DNA of 64,000 bases from Stomorhina lunata. Its lineage: Eukaryota; Arthropoda; Insecta; Diptera; Rhiniidae. The first letter of the stretch is position 1. The number at the start of each line of letters is the position of its first letter. The stretch covers positions 377,992-441,991 of the forward strand of contig CAKOFX010000006.1 of assembly GCA_933228675.1 (NCBI GenBank), written 5' to 3'. The notes under the pieces were generated by a model. The model was not told the origin of the DNA. It did no database searches and saw only the letters and a list, made by a program, of their open reading frames with translations. Shown in pieces: positions 49,580 to 62,547 of this stretch. Position numbers and translations under genes: made by a program.

Positions 49580-50285
49580 TAAACATAAGAATATTAACAA
49601 CACCAACAAAGGTGATTATGTCAATTTTGGGCATTTATTATACGCTCTTAATGATGTCACATATTTACCTTAATATCTGCTTTGTGTACTTATGTCATCT
49701 TAAATTATAATTCTTTTCTCTTCTGCACAGATAAACAAGTAAATTACCTTTTAACAGAGCCATCACGGGTCTGTTTGAACAAATACAAACACAGCAAAGG
49801 CGGTACAGAATTAACGATATAGAAACTGACATCTTCAAATATTATTGACAGCAAATATTTGCTCATTTTGTTAGCATCAAAATTAAGTATAGGAAAAAAA
49901 TATGAAGGGAAAAGCTAACAAATTATTTCTAATTTTAGGGCGAATCTAAAATGAAATTGATGGGAGATGTGTTGACATAATTTTGAACTTTAAGTTGTTT
50001 AAAAATATGTTAATATTGAATCAATATTTTTGAAAAATTTCATAGTTATTATAAAAGACCCCATAGTTTTAAAATAAATAGAGTCTTGAGATATAGGGAA
50101 CACTCATCAAAAGTAGTTAGCATTGGATTTTTTTAATAGACTCTAAAAATTATGTGTTCATTAATTTTCACATGGACCTGCTCTTTATGTCATTTATTAT
50201 AATCAACAGGCTTGTGCATTTTCCTATAATTGTTGATATTATAATATTATATTAAATTTACATAAACACATTTATGACACAAAAA
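49580..50285. other. Unassigned AT-rich sequence
   Basis: No gene or repeat recognised. Confidence 0.4.
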
Positions 50286-50290
50286 ACATT

Positions 50291-53038
50291 TAACATACAT
50301 ATGGGCAAATCCTGCGTGACGGACTATACATTTGTACGGATTTTGTTGTACTTAAATGTATCCCATTATCGTTCTACGTTAGAGCCCATCGATTGTGCTA
50401 TCGAACGGCAGTTGTTAATTTACATACCTCTTTTGGAGGAAAAATATATTCGCTTTTAAAGTGCTGTGACGGACGCTACAAAAAATGGAAGTGACTTTTT
50501 TTCAATACGTGTTTCTGTAATTTTCATCAAATCGGTCATAGTAATAAAAAAAATTGTATATACATTAAAGATAGAGGAAAATCAGAGGATTGCAAAATAG
50601 CTTTTAAAAAATATTTTAAAGTTTCCAGTTTCGCCAAAAATCGATAAATGAACTGTTGCGGACGCTACTTGACGGACGATACAGTTTTCACTTGAATGTT
50701 TTTTATAAGGAAAAAAATTCATATTTCTTATTTTTACTAAGCATTCGTTAATCAGTGTAAATAATGGCTTTATTGGTTCCGGAATTTCATTTCATTTCCT
50801 TTTCATGTTCGCGCTAAAATGCGATTTTTGGGCAAAAAAATTAAATTTCGAAAGCATCACTGTATGTTTTTTATACCCACCATCAAAAAGAATGGGGGGT
50901 ATATTGAGATTGTCATTCCGTTTGTAATTTCCTAAATATTGGCTCAAAAACCAAAAACGATATATATTCTGAATCCTTATGAAATTCTAAGACGATTGAG
51001 CAATGTCCGTCTGTCTGTCCGTCTGTCTGTTGAAATCACGTTAACGCCTAAACGAAAGGAGCTAGCTCTCCGAAACTTAGTAAAAATATTTTTCATCTCT
51101 GAGAAAATTTTGGTATTGAAATTGGGCAAAATCGGACCATAGCCCCCGTATAACCTCGTCCAGGCTAATCGCTTATTTGTTAATAAATGACAAATTATAG
51201 CAGATATGATGATACAATTTGGTATATAGAAGTTTTACATTAGCCCTAGGCAGCGTATAAAATTTCATAAAAATCGGTTCACATTTAGCCATAGCTCCCA
51301 TACAAAAAACTTACGAAAACAGATTAAATTTCACCTAAAATACACTTAAATGCCAATAAATCTAAAGGTATAACAGATATAACCACTAAATTTGGCACAA
51401 GAAAGTCTTATATAAATGCTAGCCAATGTGCAAAATTTTGTCGCAATCGGTCACCATTTGACCTAGCTCCCATCTAAAAAACTTACGAAAACACAAAAAT
51501 TCAAAAAGAAAAGGGGATTTATGTCCATCAGATAAAAGCACGATAGGGCCTTAACGAAAAGAGCTAGAGGGATAAAATTTTACAAAAGTATTTTGAATGT
51601 CTTGAAAAAGATGTGTGTTAAAAATGGACAAAATCGGTTCATATTTAGTTAGAGCTCCCATATAACCTCGCGCCGGGAAACACATTAATGCTGATAAATT
51701 GAATACAATTGTAATGGCTATGACGATTAAATTTAAAATAGGGAAGTTTTATGCAATTTTTGATCAGTTTATCAAATTTTATAGGAATCAGTCCATATTT
51801 GACTTTATCTTTCGTAGAAAACACTCACGGAAACCAAAAATTTTAGTAAAGACCAGTTAAAAGCTATTAAATTAGAAACTATGATACCTATGGCCACTAA
51901 ATTTTGCAAGAATAAGCTCTATATATATACCAGCCATGGTGTTAAATTTTGTTACAATCGGTCAACATTTGGCTATAATTCTTATATATATAACATCACC
52001 TTTTTATATCTACAATCAAACAGATTTGAAGGTACATTCATTATATTAAGATTGCACCTATGAAATTAGATAGGCATCAATCAATGTTCAGCCCAGACTT
52101 TATATATGATCAATGCATTAGGAACTCCTAACGAAATATATGGACCTGCCGTATTACTATTAACGTGTTTAGCCTAACTAGATATTAACGAAAAGTATTT
52201 AACAACTTATTAATATAAAACTATACCCGGTTATGAGACCGAATTTTGATCAAAGTAAATACTGGGGAAACCACTAAAATATTTTTTAATGTTGAACTAT
52301 AAAGCTACGGCAACCGAATTTAGTCCAAAGATTTTACCAACTTAGCTTAGCTTAGCGATTTTTTCAGTTTTGGTCCAGATTTTGAATTAGCTGCACCCGT
52401 GTAGATATATGAGATATGTTTCTAAATTTAACACAACTTGATGGTGGGTATATAAGATTCGTCACAGCCGAATATAACACTCTTACTTGTTAACACCTAA
52501 TACCTTAAATTTAATCTGTGGATATAGACAGTGTTATTGCTTTATGAATAAGACATACATGTGTTCGTAAATAAGGTATTTAAAAAATATCATTTTGTAA
52601 AAAATATATACTGTGACGGACGCTACACACTTTCCTATTCATATTATTCTGTTAAATGCTATATTAACATCTATATATTTTCAGCCTAATGTAAAGCATA
52701 CTATAAGTTCTCTTTACGAACCAAGTTCAATTGGTGAAAAAAGAAAAATTGCACTAGTCAAATTATTTCTGTGACGGACGCTACACACTGTTAAGCCCTT
52801 TTTTACTGAAACTTGATCCTATATAATTGTTTTTGTGATTTTTATGAACTTTTAAAAAACCTATTATTTTAAAAAATTTATAAGAATTCGAGATGGGTGC
52901 AAACAAAGACCTACCATTCATGAGGAGAACAATCAAAAATTGTATCCATTATATATTCTAAAGGTACAATATGTGGTTAATTTTTTCATAAACACAAATT
53001 TTGTCCTTGGTTTTTCGGATTTGCCCATATGTATTAAA
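50291..53038. repeat. Unclassified repeat with recurring GTGACGGACGCTACA motif
   Basis: Six same-strand copies of GTGACGGACGCTACA or close variants lie at 50316, 50466, 50655, 50669, 52614 and 52771. The first and last kilobase are separated by an inserted family-1 repeat. An 18-bp inverted match, ATACATATGGGCAAATCC (50295-50312) and its reverse complement (53017-53034), brackets them and could be a terminal repeat. No coding region or TSD was found. The grouping into one element is inferred. Confidence 0.5.
50869..52494 (-). repeat. Family-1 helentron-like repeat, full-length reference copy
   Basis: About 1.63 kb with both ends: TTTATACCCACCATCAAAAA at the left and, at the right, GGTGGGTATATAAGATTCG, the stem-loop and CTCTTACTTGTT. 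Between them lie (GTCY)n at 51005-51031, then five to six blocks of about 200 bp containing CCATAGCTCCCATA, then GATTGTAGATATAAAAAGG (reverse) and the terminal 500 bp. There is no TSD. The ends lie between T residues, as reported for helentrons. Confidence 0.85.
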
Positions 53039-53039
53039 T

Positions 53040-53560
53040 TTACATCTGAATATGTCTATGGGTTTATTTGTCACAACATCACATCCGTATCCACTGTTTT
53101 ATTACCAATAAAATCAGTTATACTTATTTGTGTAAGTATGTTAATGTATTCGAATGATGATGAAACATTCATAGATACATATGTATATATCGTCTGAAAT
53201 AAAAAATAAATAAATTTTTTATTGATACATTATATTTGATTATTTGTTTTTATGACTCCGTCGCCAGACTCGCTGTAAATAATAAATACATTTTAGCGCT
53301 CATGTCATTCAATAGAAATGATAATGTCATTGACTTAAATATAATTGTTTAAAGACGTGAGATTGAGCAATTTAAGACAAAAAATAATAATGTCGTTTTT
53401 TTTTTTTTTTGCTTCCTATATTTGAAGAGGAAAATGGAATCACGTTTTGTTGTATTAAAAGACGAACGAGCAGTTACGTTAACTTGAGTGGCTTTTAAAA
53501 TCAATGCAGAAATGACAAAATTTTAAATTCATGGCAATCTTCAAGCAAAGTTAAAGAAAA
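53040..53560. other. Unassigned AT-rich sequence
   Basis: A short T12 run near 53398 and no recognisable gene. An 85-codon plus-strand frame (52940-53197) has no domain. Confidence 0.4.
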
Positions 53561-53855
53561 ACAAGTAAGAAAATCTACAGTCGGTCAAACCCGACTATAT
53601 GATACCCTTCACCACTAAGGCCAAAGATGTTCTTTTCGAATATAAAGACAAATAGCTAAACTTTGCCATCATACAAACACTTCCCCAAAACTTTTATATT
53701 TAAGCTGTTTAAATCATTTGGAAGTATATGAGAGCTAGGGCCAAAATGTGGACTGGTTATTTTTGGCAAGTTGATTGCACATTTTACAAATTTTGTAAGC
53801 AAAAAATAAACTCAAAACTCTCATTATCTTCAGATTTACGAGCGTTTTAGTGATT
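53561..53855 (+). repeat. Family-2 repeat, truncated
   Basis: Terminus ACAAGTAAGAAAATCTACAG, then the stem and ATACCCTTCACCACTAAGG, ending at TTTACGAGCGTTTTAGTGAT. Confidence 0.8.
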
Positions 53856-54395
53856 ATACCCTTCACCACCATAGGTGGAAAGGGCTGATGTATGTAATGC
53901 ATAGAAATATTTGTCTCAGACCCATCTTTTAGTATACCAATAGATTTTGAATAACTTTCTAAGTCGATTTAGCTATAGCAGTTCGTCTTAGACCCACCCT
54001 TTAGTATATCAATAGGCCTAGAATCACTTTCTGAGTCTATTTATCGATGTCCGTCCGTCTGGCTGGCTGGACCCCCATGTAAACCTAGTAATCAAACTAC
54101 AGGTCGCAATTCTGAAGATAATTTGATGAAATTTGGCACAGATCATTTTATTGGTTTTAGGACCATGGCTATTGAAATTCGTCAAAATCGGTCTATTATT
54201 TATGGTACCTCCCATAGGTCCCACTTCCCGGAATTGATATATTGGCCACAAATATCAATATTTTTTCATAAAGTTTAAACCAAATACTACTTATTTAAAC
54301 TTAAATCTCTGTACCAAATGTCGTTGAAATCGGTCCACATTTGACCATAGCTCCCATACAAACATTTCTTTAAAAACGCACGAAATGAGACAAAA
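53856..54395 (-). repeat. Family-2 repeat, truncated, opposite orientation
   Basis: It starts TATACCCTTCACCACCATAG and runs through an internally duplicated TTAGACCCACC-type block and GTCCGTCCGTCTGGCTGG to AAACGCACGAAATGAGACAA. Confidence 0.8.
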
Positions 54396-55188
54396 ACAAG
54401 TAAGAAAGCGCTATAGTCGGTCAAGCCGACCATACGATACCATTCACCACTAAGGTCAAAGGTGTTATTTTTCCTGTATAAAGACAAATATTTGCTAAAT
54501 TTTGCCATCATACAAACATTTTCTCAAAACGTATATATTCAACCTGTTTCCGTCATTTGGACTTATATGAGAGCTAGGGTCAAATGTGGACCGATTATCT
54601 CGAAATTTGGCAAATTGATTACAGTTGTTACAAAAATTATGTATGCAAAAAATAAACTCAAAAGTTTCATTATCTTTAGATTTACGAGCGTTTTAGTGAT
54701 TTTTTGTCTCATTTAGTGCGTTTTTAAAGAAGAGTTTGTATGGGAGCTATGGTCAAATGTGGACCGATTTCAATTTGATACAGTGATTTAAGTTTACATA
54801 AGCAGTATTTGTTTTAAATTTCATGAAAAAATATTGATATTTGTGGCCAATATATCAATTCCGGGAAGTGGGACCTATGGGAGTTACCATAAATAATGGA
54901 CCGATTGACAAATTTCAATAGCCATGGTCCCATTATCAAAAAAATCATCTGTGCCAAATTTCATCAAATTATCTTTAGAATTGCGACCTGTAGTTTGATT
55001 ACAAAGTTTACATGGGGGTCCAGCCAGCCGTCCAGCTAGACGGACGGACTGACATCACTAAATCGACTTAGAAACTGATTCTAAGCCTATTGGAATACTA
55101 AAAGGTGGATCTACGACAAATATTTCTATGCGTTACATACATCAGCACAAACTTATAATACCCTTTCGCCTATGGTGGTGAAGAGTAT
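54396..55188 (+). repeat. Family-2 repeat, full length
   Basis: It runs from ACAAGTAAGAAAGCGCTATA with a clear GTCGG-TCAAG-CCGAC hairpin to GGTGGTGAAGAGTATAAAAA. The GACGGACGGACTGACA microsatellite is near 55040. About 793 bp. Confidence 0.88.
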
Positions 55189-56264
55189 AAAAAGGGTATG
55201 TTATATATATAAAAACTATAGCCAAATGTTGACTGATTGGCACAAACTTTCATTTACCGGCTGGCATTTATAAAAGTTTTTATTGTTCAAAATTTAGTGG
55301 CGATAGCTGTGATATTTTATAATTTAATAGCTTTTAACTAGCGTTTGTGGCATTTTAGTGGTTTCCGAGAGCGGTTTTTATATGCAAGCTATGGTCATAT
55401 ATGGATTCCTTTTCCCTTTGACATACTGACCAAAAATTGCATAAAACTTCTATATTCTAAATTTAGTCGTCATAGCTATTACAATTGTATTCAATTTATC
55501 ATCATTAATATGATTCCCGAGACAGCGTTATATGGGAGCTCTAACAAAATGTAAACCGATTTTGCCCATTTTCAGTGCACAACTTCTGCAACATATCGAA
55601 ACTACTATGGTGAAATTTTGTCCCTCTAGCTCTTTTCGTTAAGACACTATTGCGCCTTTATCTGACGGACAGACGGTCATAAACCCCCTTTTCTTTTTGT
55701 ATTTTTGTGTTTGCGTAAGTTTTTTATATGGGAGCTATGGTCAAATGGTGACCGATTGTAACAAAATTTTGCCCACTGGCTGGTAAGAGATCTTTGTGCT
55801 AAATTAAGTGGTTATATCTGCTATAGTTTTAGATTTATTGGCATTTAAGTGTATTTGAAGTGAAATTTAGGCAGCTTTTATAAATATTTCGTATGAGAGC
55901 TATAGCTAAATGTGAACCGATTATGCTGAAATTTTGTATGCCGCGTATGGTCTATACAAAACTTCTATGCACCAAATTCTACCATAATAACTTGTATAGT
56001 TTGCTGTTTATTAGCAAATAAGCGATTAGAATAGGCGAGGTTATACGGGAGCTATAGTCAAATGTTAACCGATTTTGAACTATTTCAATACCAAAATTTT
56101 TTTAAGTTTCAGTGAGCTAGCTGCTTTCGTTTAGACGTTCAACAGACAGACGGATATCGCTCAATCGTCTTAGAATGTCATAAGGATTCAGAATATATAT
56201 CGAGGAAATTACAAACGAAATGACAATCTCAATATACTCCCATTCTTTTTGATAGTGGATAAAA
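55189..56264 (+). repeat. Family-1 repeat, 5'-truncated, abutting family 2
   Basis: It begins GGGTATGTTATATATATAAA immediately after the family-2 TATAAAAA end, continues through internal blocks and ends at ATGACAATCTCAATATACTC. Confidence 0.75.
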
Positions 56265-56700
56265 AAAGTTGATGTCATATATGTATGTAAGAACTATAAC
56301 CAAATATTGACCGATTGTCACCAAATGTTATATACTTTATATACTTAAACTATCGTTTGTGGCATTTCAGTGGTTTCCGGGAGTGGTTTTTATTATATGA
56401 AAGCTGTAGTCAAATATAGACCGATTCATGTAAAATTTACTAACCAATAGTTGCATAAAACTACTATGTTCTAAATTAAGTGGTCATATATATTACAATT
56501 GCATTAAATTTATCAGCATTAATGCGACTACCGGGTGAGGATATCGAAAATACTTTTGTAGAATTTTGTCCCGCTTGTTCTTTTTGTTAATCAGCTATAG
56601 GGCTTTTATCTAACGGTCAGACGGACATAAACCCCCTTTTCCTTTTGTATTTTTGTATTTCAGGAATATTTTATAATTTTTTTACTTTTCAAATAACTCA
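56265..56700 (+). repeat. Family-1 fragment
   Basis: A further partial interior (AAAAAGTTGATGTCATATAT; GGTTTCCGGGAGTGGTTTTT) directly joined to the previous copy. Confidence 0.65.
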
Positions 56701-57213
56701 ACTGTATCGTATATATATATATATATATCGCCCTATATATTCATATAAATATTATTACATTACAGACATATTCACATACTCAGTTAATGAACAAAAGAAA
56801 TGATAAATCATCAATCAAGATTTCAATTTTATTTATTCATTAAAAGTAACTAAATACATATGTGCAATATACATTGTTTGTATCTAGAGAATATCGAGAG
56901 CATATATTCAATACCGTCTATCAATCAATTTTACTTTTTATTAGGAAACTTTTTTCTTATACTAGTTTTATCTCTTTCTTTAAATTTTAGAAATTTTATA
57001 GAGAAAATATTGACTTCTGTTTAAATAAATATTTTAGATGTTAAACACTTTTTGTCTCTCCTTCAAAATATTCTATTTGGTTCATAGTCGGTATTGAACA
57101 TAGGCTCTCGTTATGTCTTTAGTTTATGAACAATAGTTTTTGCTCATACAATTTAAAATTGATTGAATTGCTGCCAAAGTACTTAAATCAAATTGATATT
57201 ACAGCTGCTTATA
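56701..57213. other. Unassigned AT-rich sequence
   Basis: A short TA tract near 56711-56727 and no gene recognised. Confidence 0.4.
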
Positions 57214-59146
57214 TCTATAAAAAAAATGTCCGCGTCTGTTTGTGGCCGGTGGTGACTATAGGCTAAATTTCTTTTCGAAATCTCAAGTGGGCGTGACCCC
57301 TCCCATATAACTCATATATTAAAAATGACAAATATAGCCGACAGAGAGGCCCGATTTTTTTGAAATTTTGACAGTATGTTAAGGTGTGACCGATAAATAA
57401 AATAGGCCCGATTTTTTTCAAATATCAAGTGGGCGTGGCCCCTCCCATATAAGTCAGATTTTAAAACATACAAATATGGATGATCAAACCGACCGATTTT
57501 TCTGAAATTCAGACAGTGGAGTAAGGCGTGACCGGTAGTTAAAATAGCCTAGGGTTTTTTTCTGAAATCTCAAGTGGGCGTGACTCCTCCCATATAACTC
57601 ATATATTAAAAATGGCAAATATAGCCGACCGAAAGGCCCGATTTTTCTGAAATTTTGACAGTATGTTAAGGTGTGACCGATAGATAAAATAGGCCAGATT
57701 TTTTTTCAAATATTAAGTGGGTGTGGCCCCTCCCATATAATTCAGATTTTAAAACATACAAATATGGATGATCAAACCGACCGACTTTTCTGAAATTTAG
57801 ACAGTGAGGTAAGGTGTAACCGGTGGTTAAAATAGCCTAGGTTTTTTTCTGAAATCTCAAGTGGGCGTGACCCCTCCCATATAACCCATATATTAAAAAT
57901 GACAAATATAGCCGACCGAGAGGCCCGATTTTTCTGAAATTTTGACAGTATGTTAAGGTGTGACCGATAGATAAAATAGGCCAGATTTTTTTTCAAATAT
58001 CAAGTGGGCGTGGCCCCTCCCATATAAGTCAGATTTTAAAATATACAAATATGGATGATCAAACCGACCGACTTTTCTGAAATTTAGACAGTGGGGTAAG
58101 GTGTGACCGGTGGTTAAAATAGCCTAGGTTTTTTTCTGAAATCTCAAGTGGGCGTGACCTTTTCCATATAAGTAAAATATTGAAAATGACAAATATGGAT
58201 GACCTAGCTGCCCGATTTCGCTATAATTTTGACAGTATGGTAAGATGTGACCGGTGCTTAAAATAGGTAAGGTTTTTATCACAAATCTCAAGTGGGCGTG
58301 ACCCCTCCCATATAACTCATGTATTAAAAATGACAATATAGATGACCGACCGGACCGATTTTTCTAAAATTTTGACAGTATGTTAAGGTGTAAGCGGTGG
58401 GTAAATTAGGTCAGGATTTTTTCAGAAATATCAAGTGGGCGTGACCCCTCCCATATAAGTAAAATATTAGAAATGAAAAATATGGATGACCGAGTTTACC
58501 GGGTTTTCTTTAATTTTTACAGTATAAAAGAAGCTACCGGTGGGTAAAATAGACTACGTTTTCTTTTTGGAAATCTCAAATGGGCGTGACCCCTCCAATA
58601 TAAGTCACATATTAAAAATAACAAATATGATTGATAAGATGAAAACGATTTTACCTAATTAATTAAAGTTTTAAGTGCGGATATTTTCATACTATAGGAT
58701 GGTTTTTCGCTTTTTCATTTTTTTGAAAATGGACCAACGGGGACCAAGGAATTGGAAAATGGGGATAAAATTCCCCATTTCTTTAATATTGTATATCTTA
58801 AGAACGGCTGGACCAATGAAGACATTTTTGCTTTGTAAATGTTTTTTTAGTCCAAGTTAGGATTATACATTAAGAAAAATTTACCATGCCCACTTTTACG
58901 ACCTCTTTTTTTAATATATCTAAAATACGGATAAATAAATACGGATGCTTGAATATTGGTAATATGATTGGTGTTTGATAAGTCAAATAAGTCAAAAATT
59001 AATATGCAAATACATTAATAAAGGATTCAATTAAAAAAATTAATAAAAATATTTCATAATTGTTCGTTTTTAAAGAAAGTGTTAACATAGTAATAAGTTA
59101 ATAACTTTAACTACTAACCCGGGCAACGCCGGGTAAAATCAGCTAG
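57214..59146 (+). mobile_element. Helitron with canonical ends (TC...hairpin...CTAG)
   Basis: The 5' end is TCTATAAAAAAAATGTCCGC after an A. The 3' end has the hairpin ACCCGG-GCAACG-CCGGGT at 59117-59134, 9 bases before CTAG (59143-59146), which is followed by T. TC/CTRR ends, a near-terminal hairpin and an A|T target are the textbook Helitron signature. About 1.93 kb. No Rep or helicase domain is visible, so it is non-autonomous. The family differs from copies A-C. Confidence 0.9.
57284..58720 (+). repeat. Ten tandem units of about 144 bp inside the Helitron
   Basis: The motif CAAGTGGGCGTGACCCCTCC or a close variant starts at 57284, 57426, 57571, 57714, 57858, 58001, 58145, 58289, 58432 and 58577. 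The first six alternate between two subtypes (ATTAAAAATGACAAATATAG versus TTTAAAACATACAAATATGG), giving a 288-bp dimeric higher-order unit. Confidence 0.93.
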
Positions 59147-60134
59147 TACAATATAAAACTGAATTATTTGACCAAAAAAAAAAAAGAACAATATAAATAT
59201 ATCCGTTTTTTTTTTTTTTTTCTTTGGTTTCAAGTTTATCAGTTTACGCCAGCCTCTCGTTAGAAACTGAAAGTGTATTACATTTTGACTTATATTTCTT
59301 TGGGTCCTTGAAAATTTTGTTACATTTTGAGGTCATTTGTGAATAATGTTTATTGTTCGATATATAAAATCTAAAGATGAAAGTTTTCAAATGGTATGAA
59401 TAAATGCATTGTCAATGGTTTTTTTATAATTTTTTTCTAAACAAAATAAAAAGATTCAGGAATAAAAGAGACCTAGAAAATGCTAGCATAAAATTCTACT
59501 TATTCTTTTCTATTTTTTAGTTATTTGCTTTCTTAAAAAAAAATTGTTTAAAGTATAATAAAGTTGTAATCAGTCTACAGAGATCAAGAAAAACCCCTCA
59601 TAACTTTGTTAATATTGCATTTTTTTTGACTCAAAGCTTATATCAGAAATTAAATGTTTTCAATTATTGTCTGTTTGTCCAATTTTCAATCAAATAACAC
59701 TGGTCAACAGCCAAAATTGCACTCAAGTTAAACTAATTCTACCCTTTACCACCATTAAAGGACATATTTTTCTGGGACCCTCTTTTACCCGCTCGACTCA
59801 GAATCACATTCTAAATCCATTTAACGATGATCGTTCGTACGTCTATCTGAACGAATGGCTCTATGGTTTTCTTTATAATCTGGTAATACAAAATCAAAAA
59901 CCCAACATTTTATCGATTTCAAAATAAACGAAAAAGCTAACTTTTGTGAACTAGTGTAATTTATATTTATATTTATTGCAACTGTTTGACCCGCCTTACA
60001 ATTGTAATGACATTTTCAGCTGAAAAGAAGTTCGCAATGTTTTAAACATCTCCTTTGTTGCATCTTATTCTTTTTCTTACAACATTTCTACTTGTTCTTA
60101 AATAGAACAATAATTTTTTTTGTCATCAATATAT
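59147..60134. other. Mostly unassigned; one very decayed family-2 scrap
   Basis: Positions about 59738-59860 retain CTACCCTTTACCACCATTAA, TCAGAATCACATTCTAAATC and TTTAACGATGATCGTTCGTA in family-2 order. The rest shows no gene or repeat. Confidence 0.5.
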
Positions 60135-60937
60135 TTATACCCTTCACCACCATAGGTGGAAAGGGTATTATAAGTTTGTGCTGATGTTTGTAACGCATAG
60201 AAATATTTGTCTTAGACCCACCTTTTAGTATACCAATAGACTTAGAATCACTTTCTGAGTCGATTTAGCGATGTCCGTCCGTCCGTCCGTCTGGCTGGCT
60301 GGACCCCCATGTAAACCTTGTATTCAAACTACAGGTCGCAATTCTAAAGATAATTTGATGAAATTTGGCACCGATCATTTTCCTGATAATGGGACCATGG
60401 CTATTGAAATTGGTCAAAATCTGTCCATTATTTATGGTACCTCCCATAGGTCCCACTTCCCGGAATTGAAATATTGGCCACAAATATCAATATTTTTTCA
60501 TGAAATTTAAAACAAATACTGCTTATGTAAATTTTAATCACTGTACAAAATTTCGTTGAAATCGGTCCACATTTGACCATAGCTCCCATACAAATTCTTC
60601 TTTAAAAACGCACTAAATGAGACAAAAAATCACTAATCACGCTCGTAAATCTAAAGATAATGGAAATTTTGAGTCTATTTTTTGCATACATAATTTTTGT
60701 AACAACTGTAATCAATCTGCCAAATTTCGAGATAATCGGTCCACATTTGACCCTAGCTCTCATATAAGTCCAAATGACGGAAACAGGTTGAATATATAAG
60801 TTTTGAGAAAATGTTTGTATGATGGCAAAATTTAGCAAATATTTGTCTTTACACAGGAAAAATAACACCTTTGATCTTAGTGGTGAAGGGTATCGTATGG
60901 TCGGCTTGACCGACTATAGCGCTTTCTTACTTGTTTT
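60135..60937 (-). repeat. Family-2 repeat, full length
   Basis: TTATACCCTTCACCACCATA at the left, GTCCGTCCGTCCGTCTGGCT at about 60274, and CGCTTTCTTACTTGTT at the right after GGTCGGCTTGACCGACTA. It is nearly collinear with 2096-2896 and 54396-55188. Confidence 0.88.
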
Positions 60938-61367
60938 CATTTCAATTTGGTATTGATAAATTTATTTTTACAGAAACCAACAAAAAAAATTAACAAAATA
61001 AAATAAAATTACATTAAAAGCGTCTTAAAGAAAAAGCAGAAAATTTTTAATATGACCAAGACCAAGAAAATCAACAAAAGAACATTTTTTTAATTATCTT
61101 TCATAAAATAATTTATTACATTCTTAAGAATTGAATTATTGCTGTTGTCTTTACTTATGTCAAAGAAAAATAACTTATATTGTTAAAACTTAATAAATAT
61201 AAAAAATAAATATTTTGTCTTATTTCCATCTTCTTCAGTTATCCTTGACTCCCAATGGAGAACGAGATTACTATAACTATATTTATTCACGACCCTTTTA
61301 AAGTATGAAAATGTACTTAGTTTGAAAAGATATAACGATTTACACTCAATTCCACTTGAGTAGGTGC
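60938..61367. other. Unassigned AT-rich sequence
   Basis: Nothing recognisable. Confidence 0.4.
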
Positions 61368-62060
61368 ACCTTTTATACCCTCCATCATTGAGATTGTCAT
61401 TCCGTTTGTAATTCCCTTAATATTGGCTCAAAAACCAAAAGTGATATATATTTTGAATCCTTATAAAATTCTAAGACGATGTTCGTCTGTCTGTCAGTCT
61501 GTCTGTTGAAATCACGATAACGCCTAAACCAAAGGAGCTAGCTCAAAATACACTTAAATGCCAATAAATCTAAAACTATAATAGATATAACCACTAATTT
61601 TAGCACAAAGATGTCTTATATCAATGCCAATTAGTGTGCAAAATGTTGTCACAATCGATCACCATTTCACCATATACAAAACTTACGGAAACACAAAATT
61701 CCAAAAAGAAAGTGGGTCTCTGTCCGTCAATTTAAAGCGCGATAGCTCCTTAACTACAAAAGCTAGAGAGATAAAATTTCACAAAAGTTTTTTTGATATG
61801 TTATAGAAGTGAAAATGGGCAAAATCGGTTTACATTTAGTTAGAGCTCCCATATAACCCTGCCCCAGGTATCATATTTATGATGATAAATTGAATACGAT
61901 TGTAATAACTTAATTAAGAACAGAGAAGTTTTATGCAACTTTTGGTCAGTATGTCAAATTTTATAGGAAGCGGTCCATATTTGACAATAGCCTTCATATA
62001 AAAACCGCTCTCTGAAACCATTAAAATGCCACAAAGCTATTAAATTATTTTCTGGCTTCG
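61368..62060 (-). repeat. Family-1 repeat, internally deleted and truncated
   Basis: TTTTATACCCTCCATCATTG, TGTCTGTCAGTCTGTCTG, then a jump to later internal blocks (TCCCATATAACCCTGCCCCA), ending at CACAAAGCTATTAAATTA. Confidence 0.75.
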
Positions 62061-62197
62061 TTTATAATTTCGCGTTACCTTTTATTTTTTGAAGTCTAAA
62101 GAGAACATATAGGACTATATAACTAAATTTAAAAAAAATAGCAAAATAAGCTCGACTTTTTTGTTATATGTTGAAAGACTCAAAAATTTTCTTAAAA

Positions 62198-62547
62198 ACA
62201 AGTAAGAAAGTGACCGACTATAGGTCAAGCATGACCATACGATACTATTACCACAAATATTGATATTTGTGGCCAAAACATCAATTTCGTGAAGTGGGAC
62301 CTATGTGTGGTAAATAATAAACCAATAAATAAATGGACCGTAAATAATGGACCGATTTTGGCCAATTTCAATAGTCATGGTCCCACTATCAAAAAAGTAA
62401 TCTGTGCTAAATCGACTCAGAAAGTAATTCTAAGCCTATTGGTATACTAAAAGGTGTAAAAGGTCTACGACAAATATTTATATGCGTTACATACATCAGC
62501 ACAAACTTATAATACCCTTTCCACCTATGGTGGTGAAGGGTATAAAA
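62198..62547 (+). repeat. Family-2 repeat with internal deletion
   Basis: ACAAGTAAGAAAGTGACCGA, then a jump to CACAAATATTGATATTTGTG, ending CCTATGGTGGTGAAGGGTAT. About 350 bp against 800 bp for complete copies. GACAGACGG-type microsatellite is lost. Confidence 0.8.
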
